This document shows, piece after piece, positions 15,738-25,670 of a stretch of DNA of 44,359 bases (position 1 is its first letter; each line of letters opens with the position of its first letter). The position numbers and the translations under genes were made by a program. The notes beneath the pieces are model-generated. The model did no database searches. It was not told where the DNA came from and worked only from the letters and a program-made list of their open reading frames with translations. Source of the DNA: Guillardia theta CCMP2712 (lineage: Eukaryota > Cryptophyceae > Pyrenomonadales > Geminigeraceae); the NCBI RefSeq assembly GCF_000315625.1, contig NW_005434597.1, positions 253,610 through 297,968 of the forward strand, read 5' to 3'.

Positions 15738-17393
15738 GGGGGTGAGACACGCTCCCTCCACCCATGTCAACCCACAAGAACCACCGCACCATCTCGACCA
15801 TCGAGTCTTTGAAAGGAGTGCATAAAGGCAATACCCTTTCATGAGCAAACGCAACCAACGCAAGACTGCGAGGAGCTGCGGTGATGGCTGACGTCATGGT
15901 CGTCGTGCGTCCGCTTGAGGGCAGCACGAGACATTCTCGTTGAGCCCTCACCTCCTGTACCCGCGGTCAGGTCGTGAGTGCACTCGCTCGATGATGTACA
16001 GCTTGTATTGCATGCTAGTTTACACGTGCCTATCTACACCTCTCTGTCCTTGTCCTCCGTCGGCGAGTCTATGTCTGTGCATGGGTCTCCGTCGCGTCAG
16101 TTATCATAGCAGCCCCTCCTCGCCGCCCTCCTCGATCGTCCTGCTGGCCAGCGCTTTCCTCCTCGCTGCCATCACGCTCCCCAGCACTAGCGCGCCTCCC
16201 GTCCCAGCCTTCCTCGACGTCCTTCCGCCCTCTTCGGGGGTGGCGGGAGAGGGCAAGAGGGCGGGGTGGGGCGGGGAGGAGGAGGGTCTTGACCATGCGG
16301 AGACGTGAGCGATCTTGATGGTAGAACGGGGGGTAGGGAGTGGGGTCATGGTAGGGAATCAGGAGGGGGGGAGGGAGGGCGTGTGTGGACAGCGAGGCGA
16401 TGAGGAGGAGGTGGGGGAGGTGCTGTGGGTTTAGCAGACGGAGACTTCCCCCGGGCCCTCGTGATCAAGAGCTTTAGAGTTTGTTGATGCGTTGAGAGAT
16501 CGTGTTTGCTGACTGTCACTCTATAGTTTGCAACCTTTTTAGACCAGTCAGAAGCTTTCCTGGGGCATGGAGTGACAGTCAGCAACTCGTCTAGAAGGAC
16601 GACCAACGAGGTCACTTGTCCCCTCAAGGGCTCCAGTGGACAAAATCAACAACAACCCCATTTTAAAGTCCTTCAAACACCCCGTTCATCCTCTACTACT
16701 TGCACCACATCCTCCCGTCCTCCTCCTCATCGCCTCGCTGTCCACACACGCCCTCCCTCCCCCCCTCCTGACCCCTGCCATGACCACACTCCCTACCCCC
16801 CGTTCTACCATCAAGATCGCTCACGTCTCCGCATGGTCAAGACCCTCCTCCTCCCCGCCCCACCCCGCCCTCTTGCCCTCTCCCGCCACCCCCGAAGAGG
16901 GCGGAAGGACGTCGAGGAAGGCTGGGACGGGAGGCGCGCTAGTGCTGGGGAGCGTGATGGCAGCGAGGAGGAAAGCGCTGGCCAGCAGGACGATCGAGGA
17001 GGGCGGCGAGGAGGGGCTGCTATGATAACTGACGCGACGGAGACCCATGCACAGACATAGACTCGCCGACGGAGGACAAGGACAGAGAGGTGTAGATAGG
17101 CACGTGTAAACTAGCATGCAATACAAGCTGTACATCATCGAGCGAGTGCACTCACGACCTGACCGCGGGTACAGGAGGTGAGGGCTCAACGAGAATGTCT
17201 CGTGCTGCCCTCAAGCGGACGCACGACGACCATGACGACCATGACGACCTCAGCCATCACCGCAGCTCCTCGCAGTCTTGCGTTGGTTGCGTTTGCTCAT
17301 GAAAGGGTATTGCCTTTAGTCACTCCTTTCAAAGACTCGATGGTCGAGATGGTGCGGTGGTTCTTGTGGGTGGAGGGAGCGTGTCACACCCCG
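15738..17393. repeat. Large palindrome: ~675-base inverted repeat with ~300-base spacer
   Basis: The left arm, about 15738-16412, is the reverse complement of about 16717-17393. Matched positions sum to 33129 over a long interval (16327 with 16802, 15960 with 17169), so most of the arm has no indels. Differences include an extra copy of a 9-base CATGACGAC unit near 17230 in the right arm and a 10-base insertion near 15765 in the left. The spacer has its own short inverted repeat (16507-16522 with 16569-16584). Confidence 0.88.
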
Positions 17394-17530
17394 AAGCTTT
17401 ACGGTCGCAGACGTCTACAGTGAATGCTCAAGCATGCTGCTGGATCACACATAAAGGTGTAGCGCAGTGATTCAGCGGGATGCCTTGAGCATTCACTGCA
17501 GACGTCAACCCGTGAAGCTTCGGGGTGAGA
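17381..17530. repeat. Short inverted repeat next to the palindrome
   Basis: The segment around 17385-17435 (CCCCGAAGCTT ... GAATGCTCAAGCA) is repeated inverted at about 17477-17528. The first arm also matches 14719-14785, linking it to the neighbouring repeat cluster. Confidence 0.75.
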
Positions 17531-18476
17531 CACGAAATGGTAGCGATCTGGATGAGCCTTGCGGGACACCGACAACACTGGCATGGCTGCCTGCAGGCAG
17601 TCCGATCGTTCAAGACACAAGGAGGAAATCATGGAAGGAAGACTTGCGGGATGAACATAACATAGAGCACATAAACCGGCATTCCCCCAGCAAGTGCCCG
17701 CCAAGCGGCGGCTGGGAGCCCTTATGGAATGTCGAAACAGAAACCTCAACTTCTGAGCGCTGGGCGTCAAGGTTCGATCCCTTACACACGCCACGCCACC
17801 TCCAACAGAATAACGCTAGCTTTGATTTTATCAGCCCTGGTGCATCCAGCGCACCTCAGGCTCTTGGACGAGTCACGGCAGAGAGGCCTCGATGGAAGCC
17901 GTCTACCTGCCCTCGAGCCTCGACACAGACAGCGAGGAGCTGCTCTCCTTCACCAGCACCTGCCCGTTCCGCCGTCTCGTCAGCCATGAAGCAGCTCCAC
18001 GATCAAGCACAAGGCAGCGTTGCTCGCTTACCCGCGTCTCCGGTAGGCGATGGAGAAGAGGCAGAAGTGACCCATCCTCCGTTACCAGGCACGACGACCC
18101 CATCACCGCAGCTCCTCGACACTGTCATGTCATGTCAGCACCATATCTTCTTCTCCCTCACTGTCGGATCACTCCCGCCAGTCAGCTCTCTCCCTAGTCC
18201 CTGAGCCTCTATCTTACTCCTCCTGCTTCCCCCGTCTACCCCTGCGTCTCTCCTTGGGTCGGTCTAGATTGGTCTGCGTGTCCGACCTTGCTGTAGGCTC
18301 TGCAGTATCTCGAGCATCGCATGAAGCAATCGTCTTCCTCCCTCCCCAGCGGGCACCTCGTGTGCTCGACCGCGCCCGCCGACAGCCAGGCATCGAGCAG
18401 CTCGCGCAGGAGGCACAGGGACCTCTGCTCCGCCTAACATCAAATGGTCAGAGCAGGGAACACAAGAAGACACATG
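17531..18476. other. No supported gene
   Basis: Open frames exist on the + strand (for example 17467-18204), but they start inside repeats and their composition is not convincing. A split gene cannot be excluded. Confidence 0.4.
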
Positions 18477-19612
18477 TCAGGTAGGACGCGTCAGGACGAG
18501 TGTCATTTCCCCTGGTTGACCACCAGTTCGAGTCTGTGCTGCCAGTCCGCTGCTTTCATCGTGGACTTTCGTCCTCGACATCACTACTTACGTGAGTTCG
18601 GATGATTTCTGAATTGATACTTGATGAATCGAGCACGAGGTAGTCCCACGATTTGTTCAGAAACTCCTCGCGGATGGTAGCCGTCGATCTGCGGGGATCA
18701 GAGGAAGGGATAGTTGCAGTGTCTTGTCTGTCCCTGGTTCCGTCAAGTTCAAACCTCATGCGATGTTCTCCGAGCAAAGACACATCTAGTGTGAGCTCTT
18801 TTATCTTGTCCAGCTGACTCTCTGCCTCTTTCCTGTCGATCACCTTGATTTCTTTTCCAATCTCGTCAAGCTTCCTGAGCCGGGCATCCACGGATTTAAG
18901 CCACCTCTCCCAGAAGTCGTCTTGAGCCTTGATGCAGGTAAGGAGCTCTCGTAAGCTCTATTCTTCCCTCTTTACCTTGTTCTGCTTCGCTACTGCAGCT
19001 TCGGTCTTGTCCAACAGGGTTTGTGCTTGTTTCAACTGATCTTCAATCTCCTTGACCCTTTCCGAGGAACTGCAAGATGTTTTTGAGCAATTAATCGAGG
19101 ACAACTGCGAGATGAAGCATATAATCACTTTTCAAAAGCGAAAAAGCCTTTGGTTCACCTGATTGATTTCATTGCGCAAAGTCTTCTCTTCTGATACAAC
19201 ACCCTAAGACCAAAGTTGAGGGTCACACAAATTGTACGGTAAATACTGAGCAGTGAAGACATGACAGTGTTCTTTGCCATACCATGCTACCATGCATCCA
19301 TTCAAGATAGAGCGATAGAGAGCATGCTGGCCATCCTTCACAAACCATGTGATGCGATCCAGCATTGTTGCCAGTACCGAACTCTACGAAACATCAACAA
19401 GTTATGATTAACTTAGCGTCATGACCAGTGAAGACCACGCTGAGGGTAGTAATACCTGGAGGACTCACAACATGATGGTTGTGCTCGTAGATCGCATCTG
19501 AGCCGGTTCCGTTCAACATCGCTGCTGTCATCGCCGTGAGCATCATCCATCGCAGCATGGTAGATAACTCAGTTTCCTGACTGTCGGGACAACCCAAAAA
19601 TGTTTCCCCCAT
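18477..19612 (-). CDS. Coiled-coil protein, unknown function
   Basis: Six exons in transcript order: 19612-19469, 19383-19291, 19203-19159, 19104-18976, 18927-18592, 18533-18477; 267 residues from ATG 19612, or 249 from ATG 19558. The later start would give an N-terminus resembling a signal peptide or anchor (MLRWMMLTAMTAAML). The middle is strongly helical and charged (SERVKEIEDQLKQAQ, then ARLRKLDEIGKEIKV), consistent with a coiled coil. Then comes a globular-looking part (EEFLNKSWDYLVLDSSS). I do not recognise a family. Exon 4 uses the acceptor at 19105 because the nearer one at 19063 breaks the frame. All introns are GT-AG (48-87 bases). Confidence 0.6.
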
Positions 19613-19631
19613 ACCCCTCAGACTTTTCAGC

Positions 19632-19636
19632 AAAAA
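19632..19636 (-). terminator. T5 run downstream of tRNA-Asp
   Basis: Five T on the - strand, 45 bases past the tRNA 3' end; a plausible RNA polymerase III terminator, just before the start of the coiled-coil gene. Confidence 0.45.
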
Positions 19637-19681
19637 GGAGGGAGAGACTCCTGTAATTTCAGGAGGACCATCGGTAAAGGT

Positions 19682-19753
19682 CGCCGCGTCTGGGAATTGA
19701 ACCCAGGTCTCCCGCGTGACAGGCGGGGATACTAACCACTATACTAACACGGC
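19682..19753 (-). tRNA. tRNA-Asp (GUC)
   Basis: A 72-base cloverleaf without intron. Acceptor GCCGTGT pairs with ACGCGGC (one T-G pair), discriminator G. D-arm TAGTATAGTGG, anticodon stem-loop with GTC (complement at 19718-19720), and T-arm CTGGG TTCAATT CCCAG. The D-arm and anticodon arm match the conserved eukaryotic tRNA-Asp pattern, which contains the internal A and B boxes for RNA polymerase III. Confidence 0.97.
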
Positions 19754-21355
19754 CTCAGATGAGAGGCTCGCCCTGTCAGGGTGGGGTCCATACAGTTTAT
19801 GTACTTGGTTCGGTTTCCTCGTTCGGCTCCCCCTTCCTACTAGTCCATCTCATAGCAAGCATGTGAGTAGTCATCATCTGAGACGTGGTTCGTTCTTCTC
19901 TTTCATCTCTTTCCATGGGAACCTGGATCTCTCACATGAGCAACAGTGAGATGCAAGACTCGAGATATGCAAAAGCACGTACAAGAAGCCTTGAATTGAA
20001 TTGAGAGACCCAAGTTTCTTTCCTCACTGGATCACTGAAATTTCACTTGTAGTGAGAAGATATCAGCTTACAAATGTACAGACTGATGTGCATTTGGTGA
20101 TTTTTTTTGAGTTGTATTTCAAGTGGGGAAAGCAGGTATGACACCATCGAGGAAAGGATCGCTTTCACTGAGGCTTTTCTTCGCATCCAGAGCGTATACG
20201 CTTCTTGCACGCGCATACAAGATGTTTCAGCTATCAATGTCGTGTCAGATTAGCAGATCCGAGGTGCAACCTGCACATCGTTGATGAGTCTAGGCATGGC
20301 TTCATCGTTTGAACTTTCTGGTCTGTGAGGGGCCCACAAACAAATGTTTGACGATGCACATCGCCCTGTGGAATACTCACTTTTGCGGCTTGACCATTAA
20401 ATAGCGCACCGTGGCATAGGATGAGGCGGTGGAGGATTCACGGGTTATTCCACCGGTATAGTTGAAAAGCTGTTCCACAGTGGCAGCAGACTGTAGCGGG
20501 CAGGCGACAGACTCTGACCCAAGTCCTCGTACTGATTTTTAACTTCACTTTGAGTTATAAATTCCTCTTGATGGACCCAGGACTTGAAGTGCCGGTCGGC
20601 CCGGGCATCAGATATAAACACTCGGGATGAACCCCCTTGTGTTTTTTTTTATGGGCGCCAGTTTATAAAGTTTTAAATAGAGATCCCCTATAACTAGATC
20701 CACAAAAAATATTTATATGTATAAAACTGTTTTCTGATATATCAATTAGATGTACAAATTGCAGTAGAGTAAAACTTGTTGAAACTACATCGTACAATTT
20801 ATATATATTGTTTAAGTGTAATAAACAGAACAATACTTTTTGTTTTAAAACAATTTAAAATACGTCCTACGTACCACAGAGTTGCACATTGCTACCCAAC
20901 CCCCTGGTTCCACCCCCCCGTTTCCCAATTAACTACTAGTACCCCTTCAAAAAGTCCACCCCACTTTTTGTATAGGATTAGACCAGTACTCCCTCCCTGA
21001 GATAAGACTACCACTACCCTACCCATTACCACACAATGGGTTCCTGCCTCTCAACAATATACCAGGATAGCATCAGCATAATCTCTTTCCAAAGCAAAAT
21101 GGCAGGGCAAAGCTTTGAAGAACCTACGATGGGGTAGGTGGTACATGGTATGCATTGGAGCATACACCTACCCTCCCCTCAAATTGACAGACTAGCCAAC
21201 CGAAGAGTAACGTGATTATCATGAAGAATATGTTTTTCGTGTGCGACCATCTGAAATATTGATTTTAAATTTGTACCAATCTCGAATTCTTTTATACTCG
21301 CCCCCGTCCTCTCTCGTCCGCCCCCCCATCGTCTACCACCAGGCACCCATCAGCC
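19754..21355. other. Non-coding, AT-rich in part
   Basis: No gene supported. Bases 20532-20563 resemble 845-876 (ACTGATTTTTAACTT, then CTTTGAGT). 20640-20880 is AT-rich. C-rich tracts lie near 20900-20970 and 21300-21330. Confidence 0.5.
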
Positions 21356-22866
21356 ATGCACACACGGGCGAGTGCTGGAGGGTCGGAGGTAGGATGAATG
21401 ATTGTAGCTCGTTACTTTCAAACTATCTTGCTTCTCATCACTCATTGTCTTCGCACACAATATCCTTCGTTGCTCTTGATTGCGATTTCTTACAGGACTC
21501 TAGTGGGTCTTGTTTGAAGAGCGTGGGCGTGGACCTCGACGTGAGAATCGCCTCGTACGATCTTGATTCTTCTTCTCCACAAGAAAAGGACTTGTCGCTT
21601 GTGTGGGTGAGACGGAGAATGTCCTTCCTTTCCTTTTGTTGACGTGTTCATAGGCTCTGTGTGAGCACTTCGGAACCCGAGAAGGAGATGAGAAAGAGAT
21701 AACGTCTTCTACTTCCTTCAGAAAGTTGCCTTCTTTGCCGAGCTTGGCAGAAGTTGAAGAGACAGACGAAGACGCCTATGAAACATCCTGCACTTCCACC
21801 CCATCTTCTATGATGATGAGCGACTTTGGGTTCAACAGCGACAACCGATCTTCTGGTAGTAGCGACGAATCTTCTTCACAGGAGAAAGTCAGGTTCAAGG
21901 TTCTGTCAGACTTCATGAACCAGCCCACTAGTCATACCATCATGGTGAAGAGAGAAGCGATCCAAGTGGAGTACAAGTCATCGACGCTGGGGAGATACGG
22001 GGTGTACTACGACGCAGTATGGAAGAACAGCAAGTGTTCCGTCCTGGTGCTTGACATGAAGATCAGCAAGGAATTCAAACGAGAAGAAGCCATCGGTCTC
22101 CTTGAAGACTTGGTCGATCTTCGACATCCTCATATCCAGATGTATCATGGTCCTGTTGCCGTCCCTCTCAACGAGACCTCGGTCTGGGTGCTTGCAGAGC
22201 TCAGTACCATGACGATGGAGATGAGGGTCAAGGCAAGGCCCATCTCGAAGCGTTTGGTTCATAGGTGGGCATTGCAACTTTGCCGTGCTCTTTCTTTCCT
22301 TCATTCGTCTTCTCCTGCTTTCTTCTTCGGCCGGCTGGAGCCTCAAGACCTGATCCTGGACGACCACGACCATGTCAAGGTTGCGGATGTTGGCCTTAAG
22401 ATGGCGTTGAGAAAGAGGGGGATGATGAAGACGTACAAGCACAGACTTAACCTCAATTGCAATGATTACTCTGCTCCTGAAGTGATACGAGGAGATATGT
22501 TCGGCGCAGAAGCAGATATTTACAGGCAAGCGATGGTGGTCTTTGTGTGGGCCTTGACACCTTGTGATTAGCTTTGGGAAGATCTTTCTCTTCATTCTGT
22601 GCAACAGAAATAGGGGAAAGGTGAGAGATTGCTCGAGGGTTTGTCCATCCAGCTCACTGTCAAGCAGGCGCTTGCTCACCTCACAAAGTTCTTGTCATGG
22701 AAATGCGGAACCAAGGACCTTCTCATGGTGCTTGCGCGCTATTTCTTTTCTCTCCTGCTCTCTCATTAGTGTGCAGAGCTGCTGCTCACAGGTTGTAGAA
22801 GAAAGACCACCTCTGAAGGAGATTATGGAAAGGTACACCGATCAGAAACGATGCCTGATGCACTGA
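21356..22866 (+). CDS. Protein kinase-like pseudokinase
   Basis: Six exons: 21356-21388, 21496-21606, 21654-22525, 22572-22620, 22668-22727, 22777-22866; 404 residues. The acidic, Ser-rich N-terminus (about 1-125) is followed by a kinase fold: a poor glycine loop near 161, a Lys at 184 (LVLDMK), then FGRLEPQD at 273-280 where active kinases have HRDLKxxN, and DVG (Asp293) for DFG. The C-lobe motifs YSAPEVI, DIYSFGKIF and ERPPLKEIMERY are clear. Loss of the HRD Asp, the following Lys and the Asn argues against catalysis. Intron 22526-22571 is GC-AG; splicing it out restores DIYSFG, strong support for the model. The first exon is the least certain. Confidence 0.75.
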
Positions 22867-23536
22867 TGGGTCGATCTAACTGGCCTTGAGCAGACTGGAT
22901 GAGATGAAGCAGAATGAAGACAAGAAGGAAAACAAGCCTCCGTGCCAACTGCAATAGCGCTCTGTAACTTACAAGCTTGTTTATTTTAATCTTTTGTACA
23001 TACTTGTAGACTGGATGAATAGAATTATTCTTTGTGATCGATATTCATGATGATCGGATTGTTGACTGCGCGAACTCCGAACTCACAGATCCTGAGGCTC
23101 GTTACGAATTGTTCGCGGATTTTGATCGAGTAGAACATTCCTCTTTGCAACTGAGACTGCACTGTACCGGGAGATTCGCAGTAGTGACTCAACGACAGTA
23201 CGGTAACTCGATGCCACCGTTGAAAGCTTGACAGTTGATCGTGTCACTTGCTGTCTTCAGCATCTCTTATACCAGTAATCTGAGGAGGACTTGAATATTT
23301 GTTGAGTAAAACTGAATTCGCATGTGCGGACGAAATTTGCGATGCTAGACTGAGAGGAGGGAGGAGGGAGGAGGTAGAGAAGATATTCATGCAGAACCTT
23401 GAGTGCCAGTATCCACCTATTCACCAGGAACACACCTTGCAAATGTGCGATTGCATGTAGTTTGCTATCACGAGCAAGGAGCTGGAGGGATAAGTCGTGT
23501 ACTAGACAGAACAGGCTGGTCTGTTGTCGATAGTGT
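22867..23536. other. Intergenic
   Basis: AT-rich DNA after the pseudokinase stop, then upstream sequence of the next + gene. No feature supported. Confidence 0.5.
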
Positions 23537-24202
23537 ATGGACATCGATCCTGTCTTCCAACCCACCCACGAGCGAGACATGCAACAAGAAGAGGAAACTA
23601 CAACCCCTCTCAATTCTGCGGATACACAAGGAGAGGAAACTACCACCCCTCTCACTCCTGCGGAAGTGGTTGTCTTGGCTTGTAGAATGTGCAGGTTCAC
23701 CCTCTGCAAGGAGCAGGACCTGTTACAAGACGAGATCAACTACGGGACTGACAGCGGCTCCTTCTTCCTCGAGAGTCCTGTCGACTGGATGGACAACGTG
23801 GCGGGAGACACGGAGGGTAAGCTCTGCTGCCCAAAGTGCTCTGCCAGGATCGGTCGGCTGAGCTGGGTGGGGTATCAAGCTCTGCCTCACCGGTGGATCA
23901 CTCCTGCTATCATGCTGACTCGCAGCAAAGTTGATGTCATGCGCCTCTCTTGCGATATGCACGCTCAGCAGTCAGGCGCACAGGAGCATGATAAACAGGA
24001 GGGGGGGCAGGAGGCGGAAGGGACGATCCAGGAGGAGGTGAAGGAGCAGTTGGAGGAGAAGATGAGCAAGGTAGGAGGAAAGGAAGGGCAGCATGAGGTC
24101 GATCTGGAGGGCCCTTCAACCCATGCGTCCCCTGCTGTATCATCGACGTGCTCGCATGCTCAGGTTTCCCAGGAGGAAGATGTTTTCCCAGGTTTGAGAT
24201 GA
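23537..24202 (+). CDS. DUSP12-type C-terminal zinc-domain protein, no phosphatase domain
   Basis: Single-exon model of 221 residues. Residues 48-135 match the zinc-binding C-terminal domain of DUSP12/YVH1 phosphatases: C49-x2-C52, FFLESPVDWM, EGKLCCPKCSARIG (C98-x2-C101), W110, RWITPA and the KVD motif. No Cys-phosphatase signature precedes it, as in the plant proteins annotated inactive DUSP-like. The CxC pair that family members carry just before the RW motif is replaced here by ALPH, so one zinc site may be altered. The N-terminus has a degenerate duplication (EETTTPL twice) and the C-terminus is acidic. An intron between 24070 and 24166 is possible and would shorten the tail. The stop overlaps the start of the next gene. 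Confidence 0.68.
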   Translation: MDIDPVFQPTHERDMQQEEETTTPLNSADTQGEETTTPLTPAEVVVLACRMCRFTLCKEQDLLQDEINYGTDSGSFFLESPVDWMDNVAGDTEGKLCCPKCSARIGRLSWVGYQALPHRWITPAIMLTRSKVDVMRLSCDMHAQQSGAQEHDKQEGGQEAEGTIQEEVKEQLEEKMSKVGGKEGQHEVDLEGPSTHASPAVSSTCSHAQVSQEEDVFPGLR

Positions 24203-25166
24203 TGGACCCTTCCGCTGAGCTCCCTCATGAATGTGCCACAGAGTTGCTGGAGTTCGAGAAGAAACAACCAAAGGCGAAGCAGCTCGCGCCGTCCAGGGCA
24301 AAGGCCTCGAAGAAAGCATCCAAGTACACAGACGAAGAGTTGAGCACTATGGACATGTTGGTGAGACATCTTATCAACACTCGATGCCTTCATTCCTGAC
24401 AACATTGTGATGATGATAGAAACTTGTGGAACTTCTGGACAACGGGGAAGTTGAGATGGACCGCATCATCGAAGCCATGGACAAGGTGAGAGCTTAACCG
24501 GTATGAATGAGCCTCGCTGATTGATGCTGTCAGGCAGCTGCCAAGAAGAAGGCAGAGGAGAGGAAGAAGCTGGACCTCAATGACCCCAAGGTGAGTGAGC
24601 GGAGGAGAAGAGGGTGGAGCGCTTGCATGAAACGTTGTGCGCTGCAGGTCTTGATGAAGGTGGTGATGGAGGAGATAGGAGATCGACAAGAGTTCATGAA
24701 GTTTCGAGAGGTCAGTACCGCCCTCTGCTGCCCAACGTGACAGAGCCCTTGGGCAGGGATGTGGAGAGCTCAAGAGAAACGAGATCTCGGCTGAGGTCTG
24801 TGTTGATGAAGGACGTCGTACGTAGCTCACCCGGTGTGCAGGACTACTTCTACAAGTTCCCTGCTTCTCTGATCAAACTTCACGATGCGGAGCTGCTGGA
24901 GGTCGAGGAGGAGGAGGGAGGGAGGAGGGAGGAGGACGAGGGAGGAGGGAGGAGGGAGGATGACGAGGGAGGAGGAGGAGGGAGAAGGACGAGGAGGAGG
25001 AGGAGGAGGAGGAGGAGGAGGAGGAGGAGGAGGAGGAGGAGGAGGAGGAAGCAGTTGCATGCAGCTTACTCTGAGTTTACAGCTAGTCCTAAAAGCTCTT
25101 CCGGAGGAAGGGAAGCGGCAGGAGGTACTGAAGCTGGTCAAGGACGCAGTGTCGGAGGAGTTCTGA
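24199..25166 (+). CDS. Small helical protein, unknown
   Basis: Six exons: 24199-24360, 24420-24485, 24534-24590, 24648-24710, 24842-24901, 25083-25166; 163 residues. All junctions are phase 0 and the joined product reads smoothly: Lys-rich start, LVELLDNGEVEMDRIIEAM, AAKKKAEERKK, LMKVVMEEIGDRQEFMKF, then PEEGKRQEVLKLV near the end. It is largely helical and charged; no family recognised. The last intron (24902-25082) is a GAGG/GGA microsatellite. ATG 24199 overlaps the stop of the zinc-domain gene by four bases, unusual for eukaryotic neighbours. The 5' exon may therefore be incomplete, or the two may share a transcript. Confidence 0.6.
24902..25050. repeat. GGA/GAGG microsatellite in an intron
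   Basis: Purine-only repeat forming most of the 181-base intron 24902-25082. Confidence 0.9.
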
Positions 25167-25670
25167 GACAGCCAAGAGCTGGCGAATGACCGGGGAAGGG
25201 ATCCGTTGCCATCTGTGCTTGATGTAGAGGACGCGAGGAGGCTAAAAAGAGCTTGTGATGATGCTAACGAACTAGTTTCACATGAAATTACGACAACTGG
25301 AAGCCCAAAGTCTTCTTGTGTCGATCGTTGGAACAAGACGCAGATGATCCATCTCCCCTCTTCTCTCTTGTTGTCTCTTTCTCATCAAGTCAAGAAGTTC
25401 TCACGTGCTCTTCATCATTGCTCCATGTCGTCCTTCATTATCTCTCTGGATTACGAATGGTACGGTACCCCACTACCCCTTATATCTCCAATAACTACCC
25501 CGCCGAGTGTGGAAGCGTCTGTTCCCTTGTCCTACTGGTAGAGACGCGATGTCGGAGGGAGAGGGAGGAGAGCGAATGAAGAGGAAGGGGGTGGGCAGGG
25601 GAGGAGAGGAGCACACAAGAAGAGGCTGAGGTAAGAGAGGAGGAGGATGAAGTGAGGAAGAAGAAACGTC
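25167..25670. other. Intergenic
   Basis: Spacer between two + strand genes, GA-rich toward 25560-25660. Nothing else is seen. Confidence 0.5.

Noticed and set aside
17467-18204. 245-residue + strand frame as a gene
   Set aside because: It begins inside a repeat arm and shows no domain or coherent composition; left as unassigned.
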